A stretch of DNA of 64,000 nt from Roseivivax isoporae LMG 25204 (GTDB taxonomy: Bacteria > Pseudomonadota > Alphaproteobacteria > Rhodobacterales > Rhodobacteraceae), in assembly GCF_000521865.1 (NCBI RefSeq), contig NZ_JAME01000016.1, forward strand, positions 41,087 through 105,086. The letters are read 5' to 3'. The notes under the pieces were generated by a model. It saw nothing but the letters and a program-made list of their open reading frames with translations, did no database searches and was not told the origin of the DNA. Every line of letters begins with the position of its first letter. The first letter of the stretch is position 1. A program made the translations under genes and the position numbers. Shown here piece by piece: positions 7,452-16,098 of the stretch.

Positions 7452-9112
7452 GGCAGGACGCGCTCGAGGTCTGGGTCGCCGGGCAGCTGGCGCTGGCACT
7501 CCTCGCGATCGACCCGGACGGGCTCGGCGGGGTGCACGTGCGGGCGCGGGCCGACGAGACGCGGGCGCGGCTGCTGTCGGGACTGCCCGCCGCCCTGCCC
7601 CCCGAACGGCGCATCGCCCCCGGCATCGACGACGCGCAATTGTCGGGCGGCATCGACATCGCGGCAAGCCTCGCCGCCGGCCGGCGTGTCACGCAGGCGG
7701 GTCTGCTCGCCCGGCCCGCGACGCTGGTCCTGTCGATGGCCGAACGCTGTCCCCGGGGACTGGCCGCGCGCCTCGGGCAGGCGCTGGACGCGCGCGCGGG
7801 CCATGCGCTGATCCTTCTCGACGAGGGGATCGACACCGAGGTTGCGCCCGAGGGTCTGACTGACCGGCTGGCCTTCGCGCTGGACCTGAGCGGCGTGCGG
7901 GCGGCGGCGCTGACCGAGATCGCGCTCGAGGACGGAGAGATCGCATCGGCCCGGCGGCGCCTGCGGGACGTCGAGCTGGCGGACGACGCGCTCGAGGCCC
8001 TGGTGCACGCGGCCGCGCGGCTCGGCGTGCCGGGCCTGCGCGCGGTGCTTTTCGCCGCGGCGGCGGCGCGGGCGCATGCGGCGCTGTCGCGGCGCGATGC
8101 CGTCGGCGCACAGGACCTGCAGATCGCCGCGCAGCTGGTGCTGGCACCCCGCGCGACCATGCTGCCGGAGCCCGAGGAGGACGATGCCGACGATCAGCCC
8201 GAGCCCGAAAGCCCGGAGGATGCCGCCCCGGAGGAGACGGGCGACGCCCTGCCCGAGGAGCTGCTGATCGAGGCGGTCAGGGCCCTGCTGCCGCCCGGCG
8301 TGCTCGAGGCGCGCGCGGCGCGGGCGGCGCAGGGCGCCGGATCGGGCCAAGGCGCGCGGCGGCGCGGCACGCGACGCGGGCGGCCCCTGCCCTCGCGTCC
8401 CGGCCGGCCCTCGTCCGAGGCGCGCATCGACCTGGTGGCGACGCTGCGCGCGGCGGCGCCCTGGCAGGCACTGCGGCGCGAAGGCCAGCCCGGCCGCCCG
8501 GGCGTCATCGTCCGGCGCGGCGACATCCACGTGCGCCGGTACGAGGACCGCGCCGACCGGCTGGTGATCTTCTGCGTCGACGCCTCGGGTTCTGCCGCGC
8601 TGGCCCGGATGGCCGAGGCCAAGGGCGCCGTCGAGCTGATGCTGGCGGAGGCATATGCGAAACGCGACCGCGTGGCGCTCGTCACATTTCGCGGCACCGG
8701 CGCCGAGCTTGCCCTGCCGCCCACGCGGTCGCTTGTCCAGGCCAAGCGGCGCCTTGCAGGCCTGCCGGGGGGCGGCGGCACGCCGCTCGCCGCGGGCCTC
8801 GCCGCCGTGCACGCGCTGGCGATCCGCGCGGCTCGGCAGGGCATGACGCCGGCGGTGGCGCTGCTGACCGACGGGCGGGCGAACGTGCCGCTCGACGGCC
8901 GCTCGGGACGCGCCGCCGCGCGCGCGGATTCAGAACGCATGGCGGCGCTTCTCGGCGCGTTGCAGCTTTCGGGCGCGGTGATCGATACCGGCACGCGGCC
9001 CAACCCGGATCTCGCGGCGCTCGCCGGGCGCATGGGTCTCCCGGCACTTGCGCTGCCGCGCTCGGATGCGGCCGCGGTCCGGGCCGGGATCTCCGACGCG
9101 CTCGGGGATTGA
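7448..9112 (+). CDS. bchD: Magnesium chelatase subunit BchD
   Basis: A 554-residue protein with an N-terminal AAA-like domain that lacks a usable Walker A, an acidic and proline-rich linker (about residues 237-275), and a C-terminal von Willebrand/integrin-I domain with a DASGS metal-ion site at residues 378-382. BchD bridges the BchI hexamer and the catalytic BchH subunit. The start is set by the ATGA overlap with bchI. A much longer open frame upstream in this register runs antiparallel to sense through crtA and bchI and is not coding. Length and domain order are normal. Confidence 0.96.
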   Translation: MRQDALEVWVAGQLALALLAIDPDGLGGVHVRARADETRARLLSGLPAALPPERRIAPGIDDAQLSGGIDIAASLAAGRRVTQAGLLARPATLVLSMAERCPRGLAARLGQALDARAGHALILLDEGIDTEVAPEGLTDRLAFALDLSGVRAAALTEIALEDGEIASARRRLRDVELADDALEALVHAAARLGVPGLRAVLFAAAAARAHAALSRRDAVGAQDLQIAAQLVLAPRATMLPEPEEDDADDQPEPESPEDAAPEETGDALPEELLIEAVRALLPPGVLEARAARAAQGAGSGQGARRRGTRRGRPLPSRPGRPSSEARIDLVATLRAAAPWQALRREGQPGRPGVIVRRGDIHVRRYEDRADRLVIFCVDASGSAALARMAEAKGAVELMLAEAYAKRDRVALVTFRGTGAELALPPTRSLVQAKRRLAGLPGGGGTPLAAGLAAVHALAIRAARQGMTPAVALLTDGRANVPLDGRSGRAAARADSERMAALLGALQLSGAVIDTGTRPNPDLAALAGRMGLPALALPRSDAAAVRAGISDALGD

Positions 9113-9978
9113 GCGTGGATTTCCCGCGCGACCTCGACGGCTGGCCACATGCAGAGGCGTCACGACAGATCGCGGTGAAGCCGCACCGCTGGCACGTGCA
9201 GGTCATGGGCGAGGGTCCGGACCTCCTGATGATCCACGGCGCGGGCGGCGCCACACATTCCTGGCGCGGGCTGATGCCTCTTCTCGCGCGGGACCATCGC
9301 TGCATCGCCGTGGACCTGCCCGGGCACGGGTTCTCGCGGCTCGCGACCCGGTTCCGGTCCTCCCTGCCGTTCATGGCCGAGGACCTGCGCCGGCTCGTCG
9401 TCCACGAGGGCTGGGCTCCGCAGGTGATCCTTGCCCATTCCGCCGGGGCGGCGGTCGCGCTCAGGATGGCGGCGACCATGCACCCGGTCCCGCGGATCGT
9501 CGCCGTGAACCCCGCGCTCGAACCCTTCCGGGGGCTTGCGGGCGTCCTCTTCCCCATGGCCGCGCGCATGATCGCGCTCACCCCCTTCGCCACCGACCTC
9601 GTGCGCGCGGGTCTCGTGAATCCCGCTCGCACCGAAACGCTGCTGGCCGGGACCGGGTCGCGCCTCGATGCCGAGGGCGTCCGGCTCTACCAGCGGCTCC
9701 TCGGCGACCGCGCGCATGTTGAGGGCGCGCTTCTCATGATGTCGCAATGGTCGCTCGAGGCGCTCATCGGCGACCTTCCGGGCATCCGGGCGCCGAGCCT
9801 CTTCCTTCTGGGCGACAACGACCGGACCGTGCCTGCCCGCGGGGCCGAGGACGCCGCCCGCCGCATGCCCGACGCGACCTGCACGATGCTGCCGGGGCTC
9901 GGACACCTCGCCCACGAGGAGGCGCCGGAGCTCGTGGCGCACCACCTGCGCGACTTCGCCGGCCGCGCAGCGGCCTGA
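9109..9978 (+). CDS. bchO: BchO, alpha/beta hydrolase of the magnesium chelatase operon
   Basis: A 289-residue alpha/beta-hydrolase. It shows the oxyanion segment 'LLMIHGAGGATHSW', a nucleophile elbow AHSAGAA and a C-terminal His in 'GLGHLAHEEAPE'. BchO is conserved beside bchI and bchD in purple bacteria and is associated with the magnesium chelatase step, but its chemistry is unproven. The first possible start is a TTG overlapping the bchD stop (TTGA); a GTG two codons later is almost as good, and no ATG lies near the conserved N terminus. It is the last gene of the operon. Confidence 0.9.
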   Translation: MSVDFPRDLDGWPHAEASRQIAVKPHRWHVQVMGEGPDLLMIHGAGGATHSWRGLMPLLARDHRCIAVDLPGHGFSRLATRFRSSLPFMAEDLRRLVVHEGWAPQVILAHSAGAAVALRMAATMHPVPRIVAVNPALEPFRGLAGVLFPMAARMIALTPFATDLVRAGLVNPARTETLLAGTGSRLDAEGVRLYQRLLGDRAHVEGALLMMSQWSLEALIGDLPGIRAPSLFLLGDNDRTVPARGAEDAARRMPDATCTMLPGLGHLAHEEAPELVAHHLRDFAGRAAA

Positions 9979-10030
9979 GCCGCGGCGATTCCCCTTGCGC
10001 ACGGCCCGGGGCCGTCGGAGTCATGGGCAC

Positions 10031-11260
10031 ATGCCGCTACTCGTCTTTCTTCGTGACAACGCCCGCTGGCTCGCCGCCGGCGCGCTCCTGACATTCCTGT
10101 CGAGCTTCGGGCAGACGTTCTTCATCTCGGTCTTCGCGGGCGAGATCCGGGCGGAATACGGGCTCAGTCACACGGCGTGGGGCGGGATCTACTCGCTCGG
10201 CACCACCGTCTCGGCGATGCTGATGGTCTTCGCGGGCGCGCTGACCGACCGCTACCGCTCGCGCCACCTGGGCGCGGCGGCGCTGGTCTGCCTCGCCATC
10301 GCATGCTGCGCCATGGCGGGCAACCGCGCGACATGGCTCCTGCCGGTGGCGATCCTCGCGCTGCGCTTCTTCGGGCAGGGCATGCTGTCGCTGATCGGCA
10401 TGGTCGCCATGTCGCGCCGTTTCATCGCCGCGCGGGGCCGCGCGCTGTCAATCGCCGGGCTCGGCGTCACGCTGGGGCAGGCGGTCCTGCCGGTGATCTT
10501 CGTCGCGGCGATGGCGATCCTTCCTTGGCGCACGCTCTGGGTCCTTTCGGCGCTCGTCGCGCTTGCGGGCATCCCCCTGGTGCTGTGGCTCCTGTCGGCG
10601 GAGCGGACACCGCAGAGCATGGCCTCCGAGGACGAGAGCACGGGCCTCGACGGGCGCCATTGGCGCCGTGGCGAGGTGCTGCGGCACCCGCTGTTCTGGG
10701 CGATGGTGCCGGCGCTTCTGGGCCCGCCCGCCTTTGGCACCGCGTTCTTCTTCCAGCAGGTGCATTTCACCGAGGTGAAGGGCTGGGACCTGATCGAGCT
10801 GGTGGCATTCATGCCGCTCTTCACCCTCGTGACCGTCGCGGCGATGCTCCTGTCAGGCGGCGCCATCGACCGTTTCGGGCTCGGGCGCGTGCTGCCGTTC
10901 TACCTCTTGCCCTGCATCGCGTCCTTCGCCCTGTTCGGCGCGGGCGATGCGCTCTGGTCGGCCGGTGCGGGGCTGACCTTCCTCGCGCTGACGCAAGGCG
11001 CGCAGGCGGTGCTGCCGAACGCGTTCTGGGCGGAATATTTCGGCACGCGGCACCTGGGCGCGATCAAGTCCATGGGGACCGCGATCATGGTATTCGGCAC
11101 CGCCATCGGGCCCGGGCTGACCGGGGCGCTGATCGACCTGCAGGTGGGGATCGAGGCGCAATACCTGGGCATCGCCGTCTATTTCGCCGCCGCGACGGGC
11201 GGGATCCTCGCGGGCCTGTCGCGCCTCAGGCGGAACGAACGGGCCGCAGCGCGCACCTGA
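10031..11260 (+). CDS. Major facilitator superfamily transporter
   Basis: A 409-residue protein with about twelve hydrophobic segments and the MFS loop 2-3 motif as 'GALTDRYRSRHL'. It resembles the broad oxalate/formate or monocarboxylate branch ('FFISVFAGEIRAEYGLSHTAWGGIYS'), but the substrate cannot be read from the sequence. The start is taken at the ATG at 10031, with GGAG about ten bases upstream. A TTG at 9995 would add twelve unlikely residues. It follows bchO on the same strand after 52 bp, so read-through from the photosynthesis operon is possible. It converges on the smr gene with four bases between stops. Confidence 0.85.
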   Translation: MPLLVFLRDNARWLAAGALLTFLSSFGQTFFISVFAGEIRAEYGLSHTAWGGIYSLGTTVSAMLMVFAGALTDRYRSRHLGAAALVCLAIACCAMAGNRATWLLPVAILALRFFGQGMLSLIGMVAMSRRFIAARGRALSIAGLGVTLGQAVLPVIFVAAMAILPWRTLWVLSALVALAGIPLVLWLLSAERTPQSMASEDESTGLDGRHWRRGEVLRHPLFWAMVPALLGPPAFGTAFFFQQVHFTEVKGWDLIELVAFMPLFTLVTVAAMLLSGGAIDRFGLGRVLPFYLLPCIASFALFGAGDALWSAGAGLTFLALTQGAQAVLPNAFWAEYFGTRHLGAIKSMGTAIMVFGTAIGPGLTGALIDLQVGIEAQYLGIAVYFAAATGGILAGLSRLRRNERAAART

Positions 11261-11264
11261 CCCC

Positions 11265-11855
11265 TCAGCGCAGCCGGCGCAGGTACACATAATAGGCGCC
11301 GCCACCGCCATGGCGCAGATGCGCCTCGGACACCTGCAGCACGGCGCCACCCAAGGGTGGCAGGCGCAGCCATTGCGGCACCTGCTGTTTCAGCACGCCC
11401 CGGCGCCGCGGCGCGGGGTCGTGCGGCTCGCGCGGGGCGCCCTTTCCGGTGATGACCAGAACCAGCCGCTTGCCCTGCGCCTGCGCGCCGAGGATGAACC
11501 CGACGAGCGCGGGATGCGCGCGCTCGATGGTCATGCCGTGCAGGTCGATGCGCGCCTCGGGATGCAGCTTGCCGCGTTTCATGCGGCCATAGGCCTTGGC
11601 ATCCATGGCGGGCGGCGCGGCGCGGTAGGACGGCATCGCGGTCCCGTTCTGGCCGCCGCCGCCGGCCTTCTCGCCGATGCGGAACTCGGGCAGGGGTTCG
11701 GCAGCGGGCGGCGCATCCTCCGGCATGCGCGGAACCGCGGCCTTTGGCGGCGGCGCACTGGCGCGGAACTTGGGCCGGCCGGGCAGGCGGCTCGTGCTGC
11801 GCGCGACCTGGGACCAGAGCTCGAGTTCCTCCGGACGGGGGCGACGCCCCTTCAT
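11265..11855 (-). CDS. Smr-domain protein (MutS2 C-terminal-like)
   Basis: A 196-residue protein with a basic, proline/alanine-rich N-terminal half and a C-terminal Smr domain. Diagnostic pieces are 'RIDLHGMTIERAHPAL' and 'VITGKGAP', the DxH and TGxG motifs of the family. Smr domains bind or cleave nucleic acid; stand-alone proteobacterial Smr proteins have no settled role. The start codon overlaps the mltA stop (ATGA), making it the last gene of the Tim44-like/mltA/smr operon. Confidence 0.88.
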   Translation of the reverse strand: MKGRRPRPEELELWSQVARSTSRLPGRPKFRASAPPPKAAVPRMPEDAPPAAEPLPEFRIGEKAGGGGQNGTAMPSYRAAPPAMDAKAYGRMKRGKLHPEARIDLHGMTIERAHPALVGFILGAQAQGKRLVLVITGKGAPREPHDPAPRRRGVLKQQVPQWLRLPPLGGAVLQVSEAHLRHGGGGAYYVYLRRLR

Positions 11856-12931
11856 TGCACGAGTTCCGGCAAGAGGGCGTAGGCGCGCTGGATCGGCAGG
11901 AGCACGACCATGCGGCCCGGGTCACGGAAGGTCCCGGCGAGCTTGCCCGCGGCGTCGCCCGTACCCACGAACACGTCGGCGCGCTGCGCCCCCTTGATGG
12001 CGGAGCCCGTGTCCTGCGCGACCATCAGCCGGTTGAGCGGTGCCTCGCCCGCCTTCTCGATCCAGACAGGCGCGCCGAGCGGGGTGAATGCCGGGTCGAC
12101 CGCGATGCTGCGCATGGGCGTGACGGAACGGTTCATCGCGCCGAGCGGCCCCCGGTCGGCGGGCACTTCGCTCACTTCACGAAAGAAGACGTAGGAGGGG
12201 TTGTGGAACAGCAGCTCCTCGCCCTCGAGCGGATTGTCGCGGACCCAGTTCTTGATGACCTGCGCCGAAACCTGGTGCGGCTCGAACGTGCCGCGGCGGA
12301 TCAGCTCCTTGCCGATCGAACGGTATTCGTGGCCATTCGCGCCGCCGTAGCCCACGCGGATCATGCGCCCGTCGGGAAAGCGGATGCGGCCCGATCCCTG
12401 GATCTGGAGAAAGAACAGCTCGACCGGATCGTCGACCCACGCGATCTCGAGCCCGCGGCCGTTCAGCGCGTCCCCGGACAGGATGTCGCGACGCGAGAGC
12501 CACGGCCCCTCGACGCCCGGAAGCTCGGGCGGCAGGCTGTAGAGCGGGTAGCGGAAGCGGTCGTCGGGTTCGGGCGCGCCGGTCAGCTCGGGCTCGAAAT
12601 AGCCGGTGAAGAGCGCGGCGTCGTCCTGCGGCGGTCCTTCGGTCACGAGAACGGGACGAAAGAACAGCTCGAAGAACTGCCGTGCTTTGCCAGCGTGGTC
12701 GGTCGCGGCCGCGCAGAGCGCGCGCCAGTCCGGATCTTTCAGGTCGCGGCAGGTCACGAGGAACGTCTCGAGCGCGGCCTCGTGGTCGTCCCGGTCCCAG
12801 CCGTCGAGATCGGCGAACTGCATGATCGTGTGGTGCACGGGCATCGGGTCGGAACCGCCCTCGCCGCCACTCGCGGAGGTTGCCGCCATGGTCCACCCCG
12901 CGAGGAGGATCGCCCGCAGACCGGGTGTCAT
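11852..12931 (-). CDS. mltA: Membrane-bound lytic murein transglycosylase A
   Basis: A 359-residue MltA homologue. A short N-terminal signal peptide (about residues 1-22) is followed by the MltA barrel and a C-terminal 3D domain with the key aspartate in 'QDTGSAIKGAQRADVFVG'. MltA cleaves peptidoglycan glycan strands, leaving 1,6-anhydromuramyl ends, in the periplasm. No lipobox cysteine is apparent, so it may be periplasmic rather than lipid-anchored. The ATG at 12931 overlaps the stop of the Tim44-like gene. Longer in-frame extensions upstream run across that gene and are not coding. Confidence 0.92.
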   Translation of the reverse strand: MTPGLRAILLAGWTMAATSASGGEGGSDPMPVHHTIMQFADLDGWDRDDHEAALETFLVTCRDLKDPDWRALCAAATDHAGKARQFFELFFRPVLVTEGPPQDDAALFTGYFEPELTGAPEPDDRFRYPLYSLPPELPGVEGPWLSRRDILSGDALNGRGLEIAWVDDPVELFFLQIQGSGRIRFPDGRMIRVGYGGANGHEYRSIGKELIRRGTFEPHQVSAQVIKNWVRDNPLEGEELLFHNPSYVFFREVSEVPADRGPLGAMNRSVTPMRSIAVDPAFTPLGAPVWIEKAGEAPLNRLMVAQDTGSAIKGAQRADVFVGTGDAAGKLAGTFRDPGRMVVLLPIQRAYALLPELVQ

Positions 12932-13587
12932 TCCCCGGTGGCGACCAGCTGCCAGTTCGGGTCGTCCGAGCCCATGACGCGTGCGAAGGTCCAGGTGTCC
13001 TTCTGGCGCTTCACCTGCGAGGTGCTGCCCTCGACGATCGTGCCGTCGCGGTCGCGCACGGCCGAGGTCAGCTCGCCCACATAGGTCATGGTGATCTCGG
13101 CCTCGCGGCTCGTCGTGTCGAAGGTCGCGTTGGACAGCGTCAGTTCGCGCACGCCGATGAACTCGGCCTCGATGGTCAGGCCCTGCTCCTCGCGCGCGGC
13201 GACGACCTCGGCGAAGCTGTCGTAGACATCGGGGGACAGGAACTGGCGGATGTCGTCGAGCGACCCGCGCTCGAACGCCATCAGGATCATCTCGTAGGCG
13301 CCGCGGGCGCCCGACAGGAACTCGCTCACGGAGAAGCTCGGTTCGACCTGCTTCATCTGCGCCAGGGCCTTGGCTGCGGGGCTGTTCGCCGGAACGTGAT
13401 CGACGATGTCGTGATCCGGTCCGCCCTCGATCACCTCGAAGCTGGGCCGGTCCGATCGCGTCTGCGACGAGGCGGATGCCGTCGGCTTCTCGAATCCCTC
13501 GCGCGAGCCAAGAACGCTCTTGAGGCGCAGGATCAGGAATACCGCGATCCCAGCCAGGACCAGAAGCGACAGAATTTGAGAATTCAT
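12928..13587 (-). CDS. Tim44/TimA-domain inner membrane protein
   Basis: A 219-residue protein with one N-terminal membrane anchor (ILSLLVLAGIAVFLILRL) and a C-terminal Tim44-like domain. Such genes sit next to mltA, fxsA and secB in many Rhodobacteraceae; a role in membrane protein export or assembly is inferred from mitochondrial Tim44. The ATG at 13587 was chosen over a TTG one codon upstream. It faces away from fxsA across about 100 bp, where both promoters must lie. Confidence 0.87.
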   Translation of the reverse strand: MNSQILSLLVLAGIAVFLILRLKSVLGSREGFEKPTASASSQTRSDRPSFEVIEGGPDHDIVDHVPANSPAAKALAQMKQVEPSFSVSEFLSGARGAYEMILMAFERGSLDDIRQFLSPDVYDSFAEVVAAREEQGLTIEAEFIGVRELTLSNATFDTTSREAEITMTYVGELTSAVRDRDGTIVEGSTSQVKRQKDTWTFARVMGSDDPNWQLVATGE

Positions 13588-13693
13588 CAAGGCCTCGCGT
13601 GAGGGGTGCGTGGAAACGATTGGCTTGCATTCCTATGTAGGAGTTGGGACCGGGCGAGTCTACCTGCCGGACCCGGGATAGGAGGTCGTGCCC

Positions 13694-14212
13694 ATGTGGC
13701 TATTCGTTGCATTCCTCGCGGTGCCCCTGATCGAGATCGCGCTGTTCATCCAGGTGGGCGGCCTGATCGGTCTGTGGCCGACGCTCGGGATCGTGATCCT
13801 GACGGCGCTGGTCGGCACGTGGCTGGTGCGTTCCGAGGGCGCCGGCGCGATGAACGACATCCGCCGCTCGTTCAACGAGCTGCGCGACCCGTCCGAACCG
13901 CTGGCACATGGCGCGATGATCCTGATCGCGGGCGCGCTGCTGCTCACGCCGGGCTTCTTCACCGACGCGGTCGGCTTCGCGCTGCTGATGCCGCCGGTGC
14001 GGCAGGCGGTGATGCGCTACGCCCGCAAGCACGTGCGCACGCGGCAGTTCCACGTGCACACGGGCGCGGGTCCGCGCGGTCCCGGACCGCAGGGGCCGAC
14101 CCCGCGCCCGCGCCGGGACGACGATGTGATCGAGGGCGACTACACGGACGTCACGCCGACCAAGCGGCCGACGCATCCGGGAACCACGGGTTCCGGCTGG
14201 ACGAAGCATTGA
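13694..14212 (+). CDS. fxsA: FxsA family membrane protein
   Basis: A 172-residue protein with the FxsA membrane core: 'AVPLIEIALFIQVGGLIG', 'LTALVGTWLVRSEG' and 'MILIAGALLLTPGFFTD'. It ends in a Pro/Arg-rich cytoplasmic tail. FxsA of E. coli was named for suppression of F-plasmid exclusion of phage T7; its normal function is unknown. A strong GGAGG eight bases before the ATG at 13694 rules out the GTG at 13688. Confidence 0.9.
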   Translation: MWLFVAFLAVPLIEIALFIQVGGLIGLWPTLGIVILTALVGTWLVRSEGAGAMNDIRRSFNELRDPSEPLAHGAMILIAGALLLTPGFFTDAVGFALLMPPVRQAVMRYARKHVRTRQFHVHTGAGPRGPGPQGPTPRPRRDDDVIEGDYTDVTPTKRPTHPGTTGSGWTKH

Positions 14213-14267
14213 GCCCACGGTCCCGGGCTGCTAGACCCGGCGGGCCTTATTCTTCCGGAGCGCGCAC

Positions 14268-14801
14268 ATGAGCGACACGAATACGAACGCCAACGGCGGG
14301 GATGCCACGCCGCCCGAAGCCGGCCAGCAGGCACCCCAGGTCAAGATGAACGTGCTTGCACAGTTCATCCGCGACATGTCTTTCGAGAACATCCTGGCCC
14401 AGAAGGGCGCACAGGGCGACACGCAGCCCGACGTGCAGGTGCAGGTGAACCTCGACGCCAAGAAGCGCACCACCGAGCACCAGTACGAAGTGGTGATGAA
14501 GCTCAGGATCGACAGCAAGGCGAAGGCGACGTCGAGCCAGCTGTTCCTGATGGAAATCGAGTATGCGGGCGTCTTCCACATCGAGAACGTGCCCGAGAAC
14601 CAGCTGCATCCGTTCCTTCTGATCGAATGCCCGCGCATGCTGTTCCCGTTCGTGCGCCGCATCGTGGCGGACGTGACCCGGGACGGGGGCTTCCCGCCGC
14701 TGAACCTCGAGACGATCGATTTCGTGCAGCTCTACCGCGCGGAACTCCAGCGCCGTCAGGCCGCGCAGGCCGCGTCGCCCGACCAGACCGGCCAGGCCTG
14801 A
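14268..14801 (+). CDS. secB: Protein-export chaperone SecB
   Basis: A 177-residue SecB with a short disordered N terminus and the conserved 'QFIRDMSFEN', 'FHIENVPENQLHPFLLIECPRMLFPF' (split here for length: FHIENVPENQ, then LHPFLLIECPR) and 'FPPLNLETIDF' segments. The homotetramer keeps preproteins unfolded for SecA and the Sec translocon. It converges with dnaQ with seven bases between, across a small inverted repeat. Confidence 0.96.
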   Translation: MSDTNTNANGGDATPPEAGQQAPQVKMNVLAQFIRDMSFENILAQKGAQGDTQPDVQVQVNLDAKKRTTEHQYEVVMKLRIDSKAKATSSQLFLMEIEYAGVFHIENVPENQLHPFLLIECPRMLFPFVRRIVADVTRDGGFPPLNLETIDFVQLYRAELQRRQAAQAASPDQTGQA

Positions 14802-14812
14802 TCGCCGATCAG
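14798..14812. terminator. Small inverted repeat between convergent secB and dnaQ
   Basis: CTGATC and GATCAG flank a three-base loop exactly at the junction of the two convergent genes. The stem is short and there is no T-run, so any terminator role is weak. Confidence 0.3.
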
Positions 14813-15495
14813 ACCCGCGACCAGAGGGCGTTCGCGCCCAGGCGGTCCACAAAGGCGGCGTGAGCCGCCTTTTCGCTGTCCGATAGTCGCGGGGGCAGCG
14901 GCTCGGGCCTCCGGCCGGGGCGCCAGTCCGCATCGTCGCCGCCGGCGGTCGCCCCCTGCGCCTGCGACAGGCCGAAATCCGGCTGCTTGCCGCCGATAAG
15001 CTCGAGGTAGACCTCGGCCAGGATCTCGCTGTCGAGAAGCGCGCCGTGCAGCGTCCGCGCCGAGTTGTCGATCGCGAAGCGGCGACAGAGCGCGTCGAGC
15101 GAGGCGGGCGAGCCCGGGAACTTCTTGCGCGCCATGCCCACGGTGTCGACGGCGCGGTCTATGGCGAGCAGCGGCCGCTTTGCCCATCGCAGCTCGGCGT
15201 TCAGGAATTTCATGTCGAAGGACGCGTTGTGGATAATCAGCGGCGCGTCACCCACGAAGGCGAGGAAATCGTCGGCGATCTGCGCGAAGACCGGCTTGTC
15301 GCGCAGGAAGTCGTCGCCGAGGCCGTGCACCTCGAATGCCTCCTGCGGCATCGACCGCTCGGGGTTGATGTACTGGTGGTAGTGCCGGCCGGTCGCCACG
15401 TGGTTCCAGAGCTCGACCGCGCCGATCTCGACGATCCGGTCGCCCTGTTCGGGATCGAAGCCCGTGGTCTCGGTGTCGAGGACGATCTCGCGCAT
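14809..15495 (-). CDS. dnaQ: DNA polymerase III epsilon subunit (proofreading exonuclease)
   Basis: A 228-residue DEDDh exonuclease. The metal-binding residues appear as D7 and E9 in '[20 protein letters not shown]', the middle Asp in '[10 protein letters not shown]', and the final HxxxxD in '[14 protein letters not shown]'. It removes misincorporated bases during replication and binds the alpha subunit through its C-terminal tail. It follows coaE on the same strand after 18 bp, at the end of a maf-aroE-coaE-dnaQ operon. Confidence 0.95.
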   Translation of the reverse strand: MREIVLDTETTGFDPEQGDRIVEIGAVELWNHVATGRHYHQYINPERSMPQEAFEVHGLGDDFLRDKPVFAQIADDFLAFVGDAPLIIHNASFDMKFLNAELRWAKRPLLAIDRAVDTVGMARKKFPGSPASLDALCRRFAIDNSARTLHGALLDSEILAEVYLELIGGKQPDFGLSQAQGATAGGDDADWRPGRRPEPLPPRLSDSEKAAHAAFVDRLGANALWSRV

Positions 15496-15513
15496 GGCCT
15501 GGGCCTTTCCGTG

Positions 15514-16098
15514 TCAGCTGCGGTGCAGGAGGGCGTCCAGCACCTGTTGCACGCCGTGCGCGGCGCTCTCAAGGCTTGTCGTGTCGATGACATGATCGGC
15601 CCGCGCGCGTTTCTCGGCGTCGGGCATCTGCTTGGCGCGGATCGCCTCGAATTGCGGGCGGGTCATGGTGCCGCGCGCAAGCACGCGAGCCTCCTGCACA
15701 TCGGACGGAACGGAGACCACGACGGTCGCGTCCATCTCGGCATCGGCGCCGGTCTCGAAAAGCAGCGGCACGTCGAACACGACGACCGGTGCGCGTGCCG
15801 CTGCGGCAAAGGCATCCCGGTCGGCGCGCACCAGCGGGTGCACGATCTCCTCGATCCGCCGGAGCGCGGTCGGATCCGCGTCGATCGCGGCCCTGAGGCG
15901 GTCCCGCGACACGGCGCCGTCGACGATCGCCTCTGGAAAGGCCGCGCCGAGCGGGGGCACCGCGTCACCGCCCGCGGCGTAGAGACGGTGCACCGCCGCG
16001 TCGGCGTCCCAGACGGCGCAGCCACGGTCGCGGAACATCGCGGCGGTGGTCGACTTGCCCATGCCGATGGATCCGGTGAGCCCGACCCGCAACGTCAT
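15514..16098 (-). CDS. coaE: Dephospho-CoA kinase
   Basis: A 194-residue P-loop kinase with GSIGMGKST at residues 9-17 and the CoaE markers 'DADAAVHRLY' and 'VFDVPLLFETG'. It phosphorylates the ribose 3'-OH of dephospho-CoA, the last step of coenzyme A synthesis. The start overlaps the aroE stop by four bases (ATGA). A long extension upstream in the same frame crosses aroE and is not coding. Confidence 0.95.
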   Translation of the reverse strand: MTLRVGLTGSIGMGKSTTAAMFRDRGCAVWDADAAVHRLYAAGGDAVPPLGAAFPEAIVDGAVSRDRLRAAIDADPTALRRIEEIVHPLVRADRDAFAAAARAPVVVFDVPLLFETGADAEMDATVVVSVPSDVQEARVLARGTMTRPQFEAIRAKQMPDAEKRARADHVIDTTSLESAAHGVQQVLDALLHRS

